Notes: generated by a model from the letters alone, not told the origin. Counted from the stretch's first letter, positions 37,408 through 48,544 are shown. The stretch is 64,000 nucleotides of DNA from Rhododendron vialii (GCF_030253575.1 NC_080559.1:28732501-28796500), one strand, 5' to 3'. Translations and numbers: made by a program.

Positions 37408-37842
37408 TGGTTGTGAAAAAGGGAACCAGGGGCCGTGCTGTGCCCTCCAAGGGACAGTACGGTGCTGTCACGGCTTTGTGGGGCCCGCTTAGGTCTCGGT
37501 TCAACGATCGGAAAACGTTCACGTCGTAGAGCTCGTCGAGTAAAACAACCATGCAAAACTCGGCTCGATCGAATGTCATTAAGTGCCTGATTCGAGCACA
37601 TACAACTTAACAATAATGGAATCCAGTGGATTTGATCCATTGTTTCGGATCCATTCTTTTTTTTTCAAAATAAAAATATTTCAATCAAGCACTTAATAAT
37701 ATCCGATCGAGCTGATTTTTTACATAATTGTTCTACTCGACAAACTCTACGAAATGAACATTTTCAATTATCGGAACGAGACCAAAGCGGGCTCCGAGAC
37801 AGCACCGTGCTGTGCCCTGCACAGTACGTGGTTGTGAAAAAG
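37408..37842. mobile_element. fold-back element F, about 407 bp
   Basis: Flanked by 14-bp direct repeats TGGTTGTGAAAAAG (37408-37421 and 37829-37842). The long inverted arms include GACAGTACGGTGCTGTC and GACAGCACCGTGC, GGTCTCG and CGAGACC, and GTAGAGCTCGTCGAGTA and TACTCGACAAACTCTAC. The repeat is longer than 9 bp, so part of it may be terminal sequence. No ORF of its own. Confidence 0.75.
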
Positions 37843-38460
37843 CTACCAATCGCATTTACATGCTTGCGCACAATTTCTTGAAGCCCATTTTTCCTTCTGC
37901 TGTACGTTGCCCCAAAAAAAATTTGTCTAGTCAGCAAAATGAGAACGTGAATATTATACATTTTGTCAAAAAAATTCAAAAGTTACTAGATATGAATTAA
38001 GTCTTTTAATTTTTGTTTTTTTTTTTGGTCACAAGATGCATTTTTTTTTTTTAAAGTTTTTTTGTTTTACCATGCAATCTTTTTAGGATGGTGGAGGAAC
38101 TTCTAAGGACAAAAGAATTTAACATTTTTTGTTAGAATATATTACGGAAAAGTAGGTTGGATGGACTATATATATTTTTTTGCAAGGATATTAGTACATA
38201 GTAATGTCTGAGGGACAGGGCATTTTGCAAGGTGGTGGAAAAGTAAAGACATTCGACCAGTAACTTATGAATGTTTCATCCAGTGCACAGTGAGAGAGAG
38301 TAGGAAAACCGCATAAAGGAGACAAGTAAAGTGAAAAATTAAATGGGATTCAGCTGTCAACAAAATTAATGACTTTATATGGGTAGAAATTGAAAACCAT
38401 ATTGAATGGAGGAGGGAAAGGCACATTGAATCGCTAAGGGAAAGTGAATGGTGTCCAAAC
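37843..38460. other. intergenic DNA
   Basis: AT-rich with T homopolymers. No gene or element was recognised. Confidence 0.5.
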
Positions 38461-38470
38461 AATGTGAAAG

Positions 38471-38678
38471 AAGCAACCCCGAGGGGTTTGGCCAAGTAGT
38501 CTTGGCCTGAGACTTGGTTGCTTGTTCTATCTTAAGGTCTTAGGTTCGATTTTCCTTGCCAATAACTCTTGGGTCCACCTCACCCCACGCGTGCGGCTGT
38601 GGATGGGATTGTAGGGATTAGTCCAAGGTGCGAACAAGCTGGCCCGGGACACCCTGCATAACAACAACCAAAAAAAGG
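38471..38678 (+). mobile_element. tRNA-derived SINE, Au-like, with target-site duplication
   Basis: Box A TGGCCAAGTAGT (38489-38500) and box B GGTTCGATTTT (38543-38553) mark the RNA polymerase III promoter. The tail has GGGATTAGTCCAAGGTGCG and GCTGGCCCGGGACACC, as in the plant Au SINE family, then ends in CAACAACCAAAAAAAGG. Exact 10-bp duplications AATGTGAAAG flank it (38461-38470 and 38679-38688). Confidence 0.88.
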
Positions 38679-38688
38679 AATGTGAAAG

Positions 38689-41485
38689 TTGGGTGGATAT
38701 TTTTTCAGTGGTGGTGGATTTTTAGACCTCTTTCTCCTTTGCGGGTAAGCAACCACGTTGCGGATAGGATAATTATCCACCCATAACCATTCTTTTACTC
38801 ACCTATCTAATCCCAACTTGGCCCATTTTGAGAAACTTGACATGGCCCCGTCGAGTAAGGTGTTTGGGAGGCCTCTCTAGTGATCGTTACCGAAATTCGC
38901 TTGGTGGATATGGAATGGTAAATGCGTCGAGGCTAGTTGAATAACGTCGTCGTCCTTCTCTGAAATGGAACTTTCATACCCCTCCGCTCTCCGACCGTTG
39001 TGTTAACCTATTTTTTTAGAGAAAGAGTCAAACGCAGCAAATCAGATGCAATCACAGAAGTCCATCAGAGTGCAAAAACCGGTCTTCTAATTCCCGACCC
39101 GGATGAGTTGTTTACATTCGATTTTAAAATGTGATGAGCTTTGGAAATGTACTTGGAATAAGTTTATTTATTACTCGGCAAGAAGGGGAGACATCCCGCG
39201 ACCTGAATTAATAAATATTCAACTAGATCTTAAGTGAATTTTATTACTATCTGATCACTAGCGGCAGTGTAACTCTTTTTTTTTAGTACAGTTTTTTTGT
39301 GATGATTGTTAAGTTCGAACTTAATTTAAACAATTAACGAGTTTTTTACATTGTCCTCAAGTTTAGTTTGTTGTTAATGGGATTATAGCAAGCCGGCCAC
39401 ATTTGAATGAGTTCAAATCTGGGCCTAAGCATACTCTCTCCCGCTCGTAGCACGTGGTGAGACGTTTAATCGAATCTGATACAGATGTGGTGAGATTCTT
39501 TCAAATGACTATGGTTTAATAAGGTTGATACTTCTTAACAATGTTGTGAAAATCAAAAATTGGAGTGAATGGCAAACAAAATTGGGTGAACGGATTACTG
39601 GTTCTACAGTGGTTGAACTGGAATTGAGCCGTGACGTCATAATGATCTATGTCAAAAATTATATAATTAAAAGTAAAAAGGTGTAACCAAAAGACATATT
39701 ATCGAAGAAAATTAAGAGTGGCAATATTTGTATTCAATGTTAATTTACGAGGTGATCTAAACGAAAAGAAGAAATGTGAGTTTCTGTTCCTTTCTGAAGG
39801 TGATAGGCCATTACCATAAGTCCCACATCGGTAACTACAGGAACAGGTTCACCTCATTTGGTAATGTGATTATTCAATGCTTTTGAAGCACTGACATATG
39901 GTGTTTCAGGAGCAATTTTTGCCACATATTTGTGTGAGAGTCACTTAAAGGTGGAGATCACACTAATGTGTGGTGAAGAAGGCTCTTGGAGCATCACATA
40001 GCCGTGCTTCAAATACAATTAATAATTTTTCAAGACTAGTTCCTGGTTTAGCAAGTGCCTCGTGGCATGAAATGTTACATGGTTTGCCTTATAAGTTTGG
40101 TCCAACCGTTTCTTTTGAACTGTGGCCATATCAATCGTAGCATCCGCAATGGATTTGGTATATTTGTGTGTTAAAATATTTGTTAAAACTAGAGATTGCA
40201 TGTGCTTAAAGGCATGAAGCAATGTGTTCTGAACACCATTTAAATATATTACTCCTCTCTATTATTGACCACACCGCCAATTAAACTGACTTCTCCTAAA
40301 AGTAGTGTTTTCAGATATGCTTTAAATAGATTTCATCTAATCAACTACGCTTAGATTTCATCTAATTTATTATGGCATGCATCAATTCAATGCACCCAAA
40401 AAATATGTCAAAAAATAGCATATTTGCTGTAATACTTTAGAAATGCCTAAAACATAAATAAATCTCACATGGAATATTAACCAATAAACAAAACAAAAAA
40501 TGAATATCAAAACAGAAGTGTAAAGAGGTATCTTCCTCGTATACTTCTTCCCGATCTTTTTATCTGTCACTTCTAACCATGAATGTCTTTAAACTTTATC
40601 GTCATCAATTTTCGAAATATCATCAATTGTCTACATCACCCTTGAACACACACCTATATACTTCATCTAAAGAACAAAATTAAGAACATGAATAACAATA
40701 TAAAAACATACAAAAAATAATTACATGAGTAAGAATTCCCTCTTGTAAAGCAAAATGGTGATGAAATAAGTTACGTTAACCATAGATCTCATTTATTCAT
40801 CCCAACACGGGTGATCATTACCTGTATAGATGTTACCCTAACACATCTCATTTATTTTCATACAAAAGAAAATACATCCATGGAGAGAAACAGTGTACTA
40901 CTCCACACAACACGACACGAAAGTGCCTCAAAATATCTAACCTAGAGAGAGGGAGAGAATGTGTAGAAATTAGAATAACGAAAAAAATAAAAAAATTTGA
41001 CTATCTCTTGTTCTGTCAAAGCAGAGGTAATGACCCTCTCTCTTTCTCCAATCCAGGTATGAAGGAGGCTATATTCTCTTCTTGGAGAAGCTTACGAATT
41101 AGATTATTAAGGAAAACATACATTCATTTCTTGAAGGGAAACGTTTGTGAATGCTACTCCGTTTTAAGGAAATAATGTAATTATCAACTTTAAAGAAGGA
41201 TTGTTTCCTTTTAGTATATGAATCAAAAAAGGTTTGTTTTCTTTTTGAATGTAGAAAAATCAACCTAAAAAGAAACAAAATTAAAAGCAATTATTGAGTT
41301 TGATGTAGAAAAATTAAATAAGAAAACATTTTTAAAAGTAAACAACATAAAAGTAATCAAGTGAAAGAATTTATCAGTCATAAGTTTACAGGAGTTTATA
41401 TTAGGAAGTATTCTCTCAATCGGACGGCTACAACTAACATGAAATATTGATTGGATGATTGTAGAGAGTGCTGAGTTTATATGTA
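38689..41485. other. intergenic DNA without recognised genes
   Basis: AT-rich. The 39810-40020 segment contains TCCCACATCGG and could be an LTR fragment, but nothing could be delimited. No conserved ORF. Confidence 0.45.
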
Positions 41486-41960
41486 CTAGTGCTAGCCCGT
41501 GCCTACGGCACTACGCATCCCGGTTGAAAGGGGATGACAGTTGTGTGATTTAGGTAAAAACCGTGGACACTTAACCAGAAAGTGGGAGGATGCACTACAG
41601 CCTTTGGATCAAATGAATCTAAGCCGTTCCAATAACTTGTCCCCACACCTTTCTGTTTTATAATAGAGATAGACAAAAGCTGCTCTATTTTATAATATAG
41701 ATGTGTATTAGGATAAAAATGAGTTTGATAAATTTGTTTGTTAAAATATTTGTTAGAATAAAAAAATGGGTCCCACAAGTGTATATATATAGACATTTAT
41801 ATTTTATGATTGAAGTTTGAATCGTAAATGTGAGACCCATTTATTGTTTGTTAGTATAGTTGTCAAACTTAGCACACTATAAGATTGAACACACTCTAGC
41901 ACACACACTAATACAAGAATTGTGGCACAAAAATTATTTTTTCGTTTGCTAAATCTTAAC
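41486..41960 (-). mobile_element. Helitron-like 3' terminus (minus strand); far end not found
   Basis: On the minus strand a 5-bp-stem hairpin (GTGCC-GTA-GGCAC, 41511-41499) is followed after 9 nt by CTAG (41489-41486) and a host T at 41485. This is the layout of a Helitron 3' end. The interior to the right has AT-rich phrases (TTTTATAATAGAGAT) common near such ends. The 5' TC end could not be located, so the right limit is arbitrary. Confidence 0.45.
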
Positions 41961-42254
41961 ATAGACAATTAAAACACTAATTGGTAAACCCATTGTGGAT
42001 GCTCTCAGGTCATCGGTTCCGAGCAATTCAACTTGGGTTTCAACACCAATGCCGACTGGATTGGAGCAGAGTAGAGCTATGGCCGGTCGACAATGAATTG
42101 GTTGGTCCATTTCGGATTTTGAAACTTTGCTTCTTAACGGATTTATGGAGTAACCTATCAACTACTCAACCAACCATCCCTCCGAAAGACAATTTTTTAT
42201 CCCTCCAAATAGAACGAAGCGCAGAGAGAGTTGAGGGGAATGACAATTTTCTTA

Positions 42255-42395
42255 GGGAAAATGACGGCCAAAGATGTGTTTGATAATTAATATCCGTCAA
42301 GAACATTTTCAGCATTAACAAATGTTCTCAGTATGTCTCAGTGTGTCCTTAGCAGGTATTAATTATCAAAACACGTCCTGGGCCGTCATTTTTCC
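42255..42395. mobile_element. small inverted-repeat element
   Basis: Arms of about 40 nt: GGAAAATGACGGCC and TTTGATAATTAATA on the left, TATTAATTATCAAAA and GGCCGTCATTTTTCC on the right. No target-site duplication was seen. Confidence 0.65.
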
Positions 42396-42927
42396 AATAA
42401 ATAAATTAAAAGAAACATTAGTGATACTATTCGACGAAAAAAAGAGCACTGATTCAGATGGGCCTCTTCCGTGGGGGAAAAAAATTCAGATGGGCCTCCG
42501 GCCCTTTTTAGAACGTCCAAATACCATTTTCAGTCCATTAATTGTTACATTACCCAATGCTCATAAATTCATAATCCCAGGCCATCCATGAGTAATCCCA
42601 AATAAATGAAACATGAGGGGTGTCACCAACAAGGAATTGGTTCAATGTTGAAAATTTGAATTTAGTTGGAGAAGACTCGGGTTCAAGTTCGAATAATTCA
42701 TCATTGGGGCTAAACATACCAGTAACACCACTTACATGTGGTTAGATTTTAGCTTCGATCCTGAGATAGATGCGGAAGGTACCCTATAAATAATGGTGTG
42801 GCGTGATTGAGCAATACTTAGTGACAAATGTGACAGGATACCAAACATGCACTTTCATTTTTTTCAAAAAAAAAAAAAGACGAAAGAAATAGTATGAGTG
42901 TGTTGTCCAGCTTGGCGTGTTGCTGCA
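42396..42927. other. intergenic DNA with a SINE-like remnant
   Basis: Near 42655-42700 a box B-like GGGTTCAAGTTCG follows a tRNA-like phrase, but no A-tail or duplication was found. Nothing else was recognised. Confidence 0.4.
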
Positions 42928-43338
42928 CAGGGGCGGAGCTATGTTGGGGCAAAGGCCCCTCGGCCCCGGAACCCCGTGTTCCTGCGTTCAAGATTTTTAT
43001 TTTGTATATTTACCTGATTTTGAATATTATTGATAATTATTCGTGTATAGCTACTTACAATCTTAATATTTTTGGTTTGATTTGATGAAAAATCCGACAT
43101 TTTATATTCTTATTTCTCAATTTCTTTCATAAATAAAAAAACATGTGACAGTCGAAGTAACTTCAAGAAAAAAATAAAATGATTGGTATACTTTAACTAT
43201 ATTAGGTTATAATCATTTCGATGAATAAATGTAATGTATTAAAAAATAAAAATTTTATGAGACAATAAATATAAGTTCCAGTAAAAAATATGTCTGCTAA
43301 GCTGATGCCTTTGGGTCAAAATCCTGATTCTGCCACTA
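42928..43338. mobile_element. hAT-like MITE
   Basis: Left terminus CAGGGGCGGAGCTATG and right terminus CTGATTCTGCCACTAG are imperfect inverted repeats of the common plant hAT type. Flanks TTGCTGCA and GTGGTGCA match at 6 of 8 positions. The interior is AT-rich, without an ORF. Confidence 0.6.
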
Positions 43339-43454
43339 GTGGTGCATTTTTCTCTCCTTCACATGGAGTACGTTGTCATTTGAGATAGATATAGGCAAAC
43401 AAACCCATTATTTGTAGGCTAATTCCAAAGGTTCGGTCAAGTGTATAAAGCAAA

Positions 43455-43854
43455 GAGAGCTGCTACTGGTATAGCAGTACGTGCAAAGACAGCGCGTATA
43501 GCTCACTTTTTGGCCCGTTTCAGATCTAACAAAGATAATCGGAACTTCTCATTTTGTTTAATATATTTTGTTTAAGATCTCCGTAAAAAATCATTTGACA
43601 TCGGTAAAGGAATTTACGAGACGTCCCAAATCATTTTAGAATTTAGCCCAACTTCTGAAGCGATTTGGCTAAATTCTGGAGTGATTTTGGACGTTTCGGA
43701 AATGCCCTTATCGATTTCGGATAGAGTTGATTTTTCATGGAAACCTTAAACAAAATGAGCGGGGCTCCGATTATATTTTTTGGACCCAAGACGGACCAAA
43801 AAGCACGCTGTACGCGCTGTCTGCCTGCGTACTGCTGTACTAGTGGTCTTTCTG
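43455..43854. mobile_element. fold-back element A, 400 bp, 9-bp target-site duplication
   Basis: Exact duplications TAAAGCAAA lie at 43446-43454 and 43855-43863. The arms pair over about 190 nt, for example GACAGCGCGTATAGC with its right counterpart and AATTTAGCC with GGCTAAATT. It has no transposase. It ends 72 bp before the mitotic promoter motif of the PATRONUS-like gene. Confidence 0.9.
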
Positions 43855-43925
43855 TAAAGCAAATAAGTGTTTGTTGTTCGCTGAACATTCCAAACCCATG
43901 GGAGCGTTTAGGCAAGCGAGAAATT

Positions 43926-43936
43926 TGACCGTTGGA
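43926..43936 (-). promoter_or_regulatory. MSA-type mitotic promoter element
   Basis: The minus strand reads TCCAACGGTCA, a full match to the MSA consensus YCYAACGGYYA bound by MYB3R factors for G2/M expression. It lies just upstream of the inferred first exon of the PATRONUS-like gene. Role inferred from motif and position. Confidence 0.55.
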
Positions 43937-43954
43937 ACTCCACTGCTTCTCATA

Positions 43955-44156
43955 CACAGGCGAACCCAATTTGAAGGCCGTCTAGAAAACTACATTGCAT
44001 ACGAAAAGAACAAGAGATCAAATTCAAAAACTGAACAAACGATTCAATTGGAGAGCCCAAGAAAACTCCATTCTGCAATCAAGAAAGATCTCAAATCTGG
44101 TCGCCCTTGAGTTCTCTATCTCAAACCCTAGTTTCATATCTATGTTTGGTTTCAAA
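43955..44156 (+). other. inferred 5' UTR exon of the PATRONUS-like gene
   Basis: Gene-like leader sequence with CAAACCCTAG ends at a GTACGT donor (44157). The next exon acceptor is the CAG at 47432-47434. The start of the exon is approximate, and the intron of about 3.3 kb is inferred. Confidence 0.45.
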
Positions 44157-44360
44157 GTACGTCTTTTTGTCTAATCTGTTTTCCTCTTTGTTTCCTTGTT
44201 GAGCAAACAGATAATTCCGATTCTTTTTTTGTTTTTGTTCAGTCAAATACTAGCATGAACTCTATTCATTAGGCACTGTGTGTTGTTTCTTGAACTTTAT
44301 AGTGTGAATATTAGAGAAATGATATATTATTGATTGTGTACAAATCATAACTCTAACATG

Positions 44361-45146
44361 GGACACGGGGGCTCTCCTGCCTAAAGGCGCAGCAGCCCCT
44401 ACCCAGATCACTAAACGGCAACGTTTTGGTTAAAAAAAAAATACTTACCATCAATTTGCAATTCTATGGAGCAGAAACGTGATTATGAGAGCCTTAGAGC
44501 AAAATTTGATTATGTCTCTTTAGAATAATATGATCAGAATAATAAGATCTCACATCCATTTAAACGGATTAAAAATTAGAGTACTTAATTTTTTAACCAT
44601 ATTTTTTAATATATAAACGGTTTCAAAAAATTAAGTGCTCAAGTTTTTACTCCGTTTGAATCGGTGTAAAGATCTTGTTATTCTTATCATATTATTCTAA
44701 AGGGTCGTAATTTATTTTTATCTCTAGGGCTCTCATATTAAGTATATGTTCTTTATTTAGAACACTATGGAACAGAAATGTGATTATGAGAGCTCTATAA
44801 ACAAAAATAAATTACGACCCTTTAGAATAATATGATAAGAATAACAAGATCTTTGCACCGATTCAAACGGAGTGAAAACTTGAACATTTAATTTTTTGAG
44901 ACCGTTTATATATTAAAAAAATATGCTAATTTTTAATCCGTTTGAATGGATGTGAAGATCTTATTATTGATCATATTATTCTAAAGAGACATAATCAAAT
45001 TTTGTCTCTAAGGCTCTCATAATCACGTTTCTGCTCCATAGGATTGCAAATTGATGGTAAGTATTTTTTTTTTAACCAAAACGTTGCCGTTTAAGTGGTC
45101 TGGGTAGGGGCTGCTGCGCCCTTTGGGCAGCAGAGCCCCCACGTCC
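44361..45146. mobile_element. fold-back element B, 786 bp, inside the left TRIM LTR
   Basis: Exact 10-bp duplications CTCTAACATG lie at 44351-44360 and 45147-45156. The termini GGACACGGGGGCTCT and AGAGCCCCCACGTCC are inverted. The arms run almost to the centre (about 44753), forming a hairpin of about 390 bp per arm. The right LTR has the uninterrupted CTCTAACATG at 46041-46050, the empty site. No ORF. Confidence 0.95.
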
Positions 45147-45605
45147 CTCTAACATGCAGGACTTGGTGATTAAGAAACTAACCAATAAAGGAAATACGCA
45201 CAACAAGGAAACCTAGACTAATTAGGAAACATAAATAACAATTTGTGTAAATAGGAAACATAATAATAAAACCTAGAAAACTTGGTAACATAATATTGCT
45301 AATATTATTCTAACATCCCCTCAAACTCAAGTAGGTCCACCAACTTGAGTTTGAAAAAGCCACGAGAACCAAGGACAGCCAAGCCAAGCCAAGAGAAGAG
45401 AAGCCAGAAGAGAGAAACGGTCAAAAGAGAGAAACGGTCAGGAGAGCCAAAAATAGTCATGAGCGAGAGAAGCCATAACAGTAGAGATTTGAGGTGAAAT
45501 CTGAGTGCACGAGCTGGTTACATATTACTACGAGTGCCCAGCGGACGGCGACGAAATTTAGGCCGCCTGCCGAGAACAAAAATTGCACAAGGTCTAGATC
45601 TTGTA

Positions 45606-45617
45606 GCTCTGATACCA
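45606..45617 (-). other. primer-binding site of the TRIM (initiator Met-tRNA)
   Basis: TGGTATCAGAGC starts immediately after the terminal CA of the right LTR when read on the minus strand. This fixes the element's orientation. Confidence 0.88.
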
Positions 45618-45649
45618 TGTGAAGAAAAGAGAAATGATGTATTATTGAT

Positions 45650-46015
45650 CGGAGCGGTTCCGAGGACACTTAAAAAAACACTTCATAGTTCCCGATCAAA
45701 TTTTGATGATCCGAGCCGCTCAATGTGATCAGAATGTGATTTTAAGGGTGCCCGCGAGAAATCAGCAAAAAAAAAGACCGGGAAGGGCTTCATCCGAACA
45801 GTTTTTTATTGAACTTTATTGAACGGTCCAATAAAAAACTGCTCAAATCAAACCCTTCCCGGTTAGTTTTTTTGCCAGTTTCTCGCGAGTATCCTTAAAA
45901 TCACGTTCTGAACACATTGAGCGGCTCGGATCATCAAAATTTGATCGGAAACTATGAGATTAAGATTTGGAGGGTTTTTTTAAGAGTTTTTTTAAGTGTC
46001 TCCGGAACCGCCCCG
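45650..46015. mobile_element. fold-back element C, 366 bp, inside the right TRIM LTR
   Basis: Exact 9-bp duplications ATTATTGAT lie at 45641-45649 and 46016-46024. Inverted ends CGGAGCGGTTCCG and CGGAACCGCCCCG. The left LTR shows the uninterrupted site at 44326-44334. The arms include GATCCGAGCCGCTCA and its inverse. No ORF. Confidence 0.95.
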
Positions 46016-46229
46016 ATTATTGATTGTGTACAAACTATAACTCTAACATGCAGGACTTGGTGATTAAGAAACTAACCAATAAAGGAAATACGCATAACAA
46101 GTAAACCTAGACTAATTAGGAAACTTAAATAACAATCTGCCTAAACAGGAAATATAATAATAAAACTTGGAAAACTTGTTGGTATTCCTAATATTATTCC
46201 AACAGGTCTTAGTGTTGATTTTTCACTTA

Positions 46230-46503
46230 GAGCTGTGCTACGTGCACAGCAGCTTGTACACAGCAGCTGTGCACAGATCCCATTTTCTCCCGGCTCGGGT
46301 CGCACAAAGATGATCGGAGCCGCTCATGTTGTTCTAAATATGTCGTTTAAGGTCTCTGTAAAAAATGAGCTTCGTTCGATATCGTTAGAGGCGTTAACAA
46401 AACACCCAAAATCACTTCAGAATTTAGGTGCGACCCGAACCGGGAGAAAATGGGATCTGTGCACAACTGCTGTGTACAAGCTGCTGTGCACGTAGCTTTT
46501 CTG
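46230..46503. mobile_element. fold-back element D, 274 bp
   Basis: Exact 9-bp duplications TTTCACTTA lie at 46221-46229 and 46504-46512. The arms contain CTACGTGCACAGCAGCTTG and its inverse, then CCCATTTTCTCCCGG and its inverse. It is only 25 bp downstream of the TRIM, in the same intron. Confidence 0.92.
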
Positions 46504-47466
46504 TTTCACTTATTGAAAACCTAGCTTTGTTCCCTAGTTTCCAAGACTGATCATTTGGGTGTTTTTCTTCTTTGGGAGCCCTAATTGTGAACATTGCCCG
46601 AAAAATATTGTTTTTCTTTTCTCAGAATCAATGAGTGTGCGTTGCAACCAAATGGGACAAGGGGATATTTTGTGTTGGGATTTCAATTTAATCAATTCCA
46701 TTTGGGAATCCTGGCCTCCTGGATATTATAGACACTTGAAATGAATCATTGAAGTTTTAGAAGTTGTGGAGAATTGAAGCGTTAAGAGTATGTTCTTAAA
46801 ACACATCTAATAGGTGACTATATGTCCTATGAAAATTGAAAAGCCCAAGGGTGCCATGGAGAAGTGGCAATTGAGGAATTTATGTGATTTGAGATACTGG
46901 GTTCAGGTTTGTACAGCCTCTTTCTTCGGACCATATACCTTCGACCTTTTTGCATATGGTTGAGTGATGTGGTTGAATTCGATCCTATTACCATTTGCGA
47001 GAACTGTTCAATATTCGATTGCTAAATGCACACAATCTTGGATTGCTTTTGACACTTTAGTCGGTTGTTGCTTGCAAATCGTGCCAGTTAGTTAACGAAA
47101 AGCGAGCAAGTGTGGAATCTTATAGCCCCCGTTAAGTATCTGCAATTATTCAGGTTTTCTCCTCATGTTTTCTACCCTCTTTGGTGGTCAAAACACAATA
47201 AGAAATATACTGATCACATTATGTATGGTTTTCATTGTTTAGTGCAAGAAGTAATTGTAGCTGTAAAGAGTTTAAATTTAACTGATATGGATCACAGATT
47301 AACCCGTTCCTTTGGGATCAGATTTTGTTTGATCTTTATTAGTTTATGTCGAAGTAATAGCAGCTATAAAAAGGTTTGCTCTTCGGTTTATTTGTAGAGT
47401 GCTTATGTGTGACTCAGAACCCTGTTAATTGCAGAGCAATAAACTGGTATTTACCCGCAAAAAGCA

Positions 47467-48544
47467 ATGATGGCAAGACAAGGAGGCTTGATTCGAGACC
47501 AGAATTTAAATGTTCACTTTGACTGTACTGGAGAATTCTTTTCCCCCGTGTTTTTCTATAGGCCTACGTGTTCTGGTATCTCGTGTATAGTTTAACTTTG
47601 CTATGCGTTGTAGTGGCTCCTCTTGGAGTAAAGTCCAACGTTTCCAAGGCACGGAAGCAAGGAGGGGGGCTCGGTGGAAGGAAAGCACTCAATGATATAT
47701 CAAATTCAGGGAGGCCTTCCACATTTCAGCCATCGAAGAAGCACAGCTCAAGGAATGCAATATCTCTTGGTGAAGATATTGATCCCTCTAAATTGAAATC
47801 TTTTGGAGGAAGGACCAATGTTTCTAAAGCCCTAGAGAAAGTGCAAGTTTCTGGTGGCAGGAAAGCACTTAGTGACCTCACAAACTCTGCCAAGCCACAT
47901 ATGCATCAGGCATCAAAAGAGAACCATGATAAGAAGTTGAGTGCTGTTTTAGAGGAACAAATTCTTCTGCATTTTGTGGAGGAACAGTTCTGCATAATCA
48001 TCCGGAATGCATTAAAGCACAAAGGAAGGCCGTGGACATGCATTATTTTCTGGAGACAATTGGACTAGCTAACAGTACTTAGGAGTCTTGTTGGACTCAT
48101 CTCTTTTTTCTTTTCTTTTTTTGTTTATCATTTGCTTTTGAGAAACCACTTATCCTGACATTGCTTTTTTTGGTTTTTGGGTTTAGATAATTCCACGCAG
48201 ATAGCTTCTCCACTGATGTCTCCACTTTCAAGGAAATTGAAGGTGAGGAATGCAGACTCATCGCCTTTCTGTAAATGTAATGTTTGCGTATTTTCCTTTT
48301 CTTTAATGTTTTGATTCTTTTATCCCAATATTTGTTGTTTTAGCCTGAGAGTTCTCCAAAAAGGTACTTGGAGATGGAAGAGATGCCTGAACTCCTGTTT
48401 GAAGATCGATCTCAATGGAACAAGACTGAGATGCCTAGTGAACAAACTCCTTGTCAAAATCTGAAATCACCCAAGCCTTTTATGCAGTGGCGCAACTACC
48501 CAGAATTCATGTTGATGGAGACTTCAAAATTGCCAAAGCTATGA
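47467..48544 (+). CDS. PANS1: PATRONUS/securin-like protein, four coding exons, with one apparent frameshift
   Basis: Coding exons are 47467-47524, 47614-48074, 48187-48242 and 48344-48544. The N-terminus (MMARQGG...IRDQNLNVHF) and two destruction-box repeats, GGRKALNDISNS and GGRKALSDLTNS (RxxL...N), match plant PATRONUS proteins. These act as securins, restraining separase until the anaphase-promoting complex degrades them. The later exons encode HNHPECIKAQRKAVDMHYF, then SPKRYLEMEEMPEL, as in the family. Exon 2 changes frame near 47989: the D-box part is in one frame and the HNHPEC part in another, offset by one missing base. Downstream phases only fit if that base existed, so the expected length is about 258 aa. 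As written the first frame runs past the family's conserved region. This may be a sequencing error, a pseudogene or an unrecognised splice. An MSA motif upstream fits mitotic expression. Confidence 0.75.

Larger units (their letters stand above)
44303..46204 (-). mobile_element. TRIM retrotransposon (minus strand) with an insertion in each LTR
   Basis: Left LTR 44303-45315 and right LTR 45618-46204 begin TGTGAA and end CTAATATTATTCYAACA. Without inserted elements each is about 215 bp. The primer-binding site TGGTATCAGAGC (minus strand, 45617-45606), complementary to initiator Met-tRNA, directly follows the right LTR. A polypurine tract (TTTGAGGGGA, minus strand) directly precedes the left LTR. 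The internal region is only 302 bp (45316-45617) and non-coding. The original element was thus about 730 bp, in the TRIM size range. No 5-bp target-site duplication was found (TATAG versus GGTCT). It lies in the 5' UTR intron of the PATRONUS-like gene. Confidence 0.88.

Noticed and set aside
38489-38553. tRNA gene suggested by A and B boxes
   Set aside because: No cloverleaf, and it has an A-rich tail and target-site duplication, so it is a SINE.
44303-46204. An autonomous copia element
   Set aside because: The internal region is only 302 bp and non-coding, so it fits a TRIM.
47568-47613. Met-initiated N-terminus of the exon 2 open frame, looking like a signal peptide
   Set aside because: It is intron sequence before the acceptor at 47613; the family N-terminus is in the exon starting 47467.
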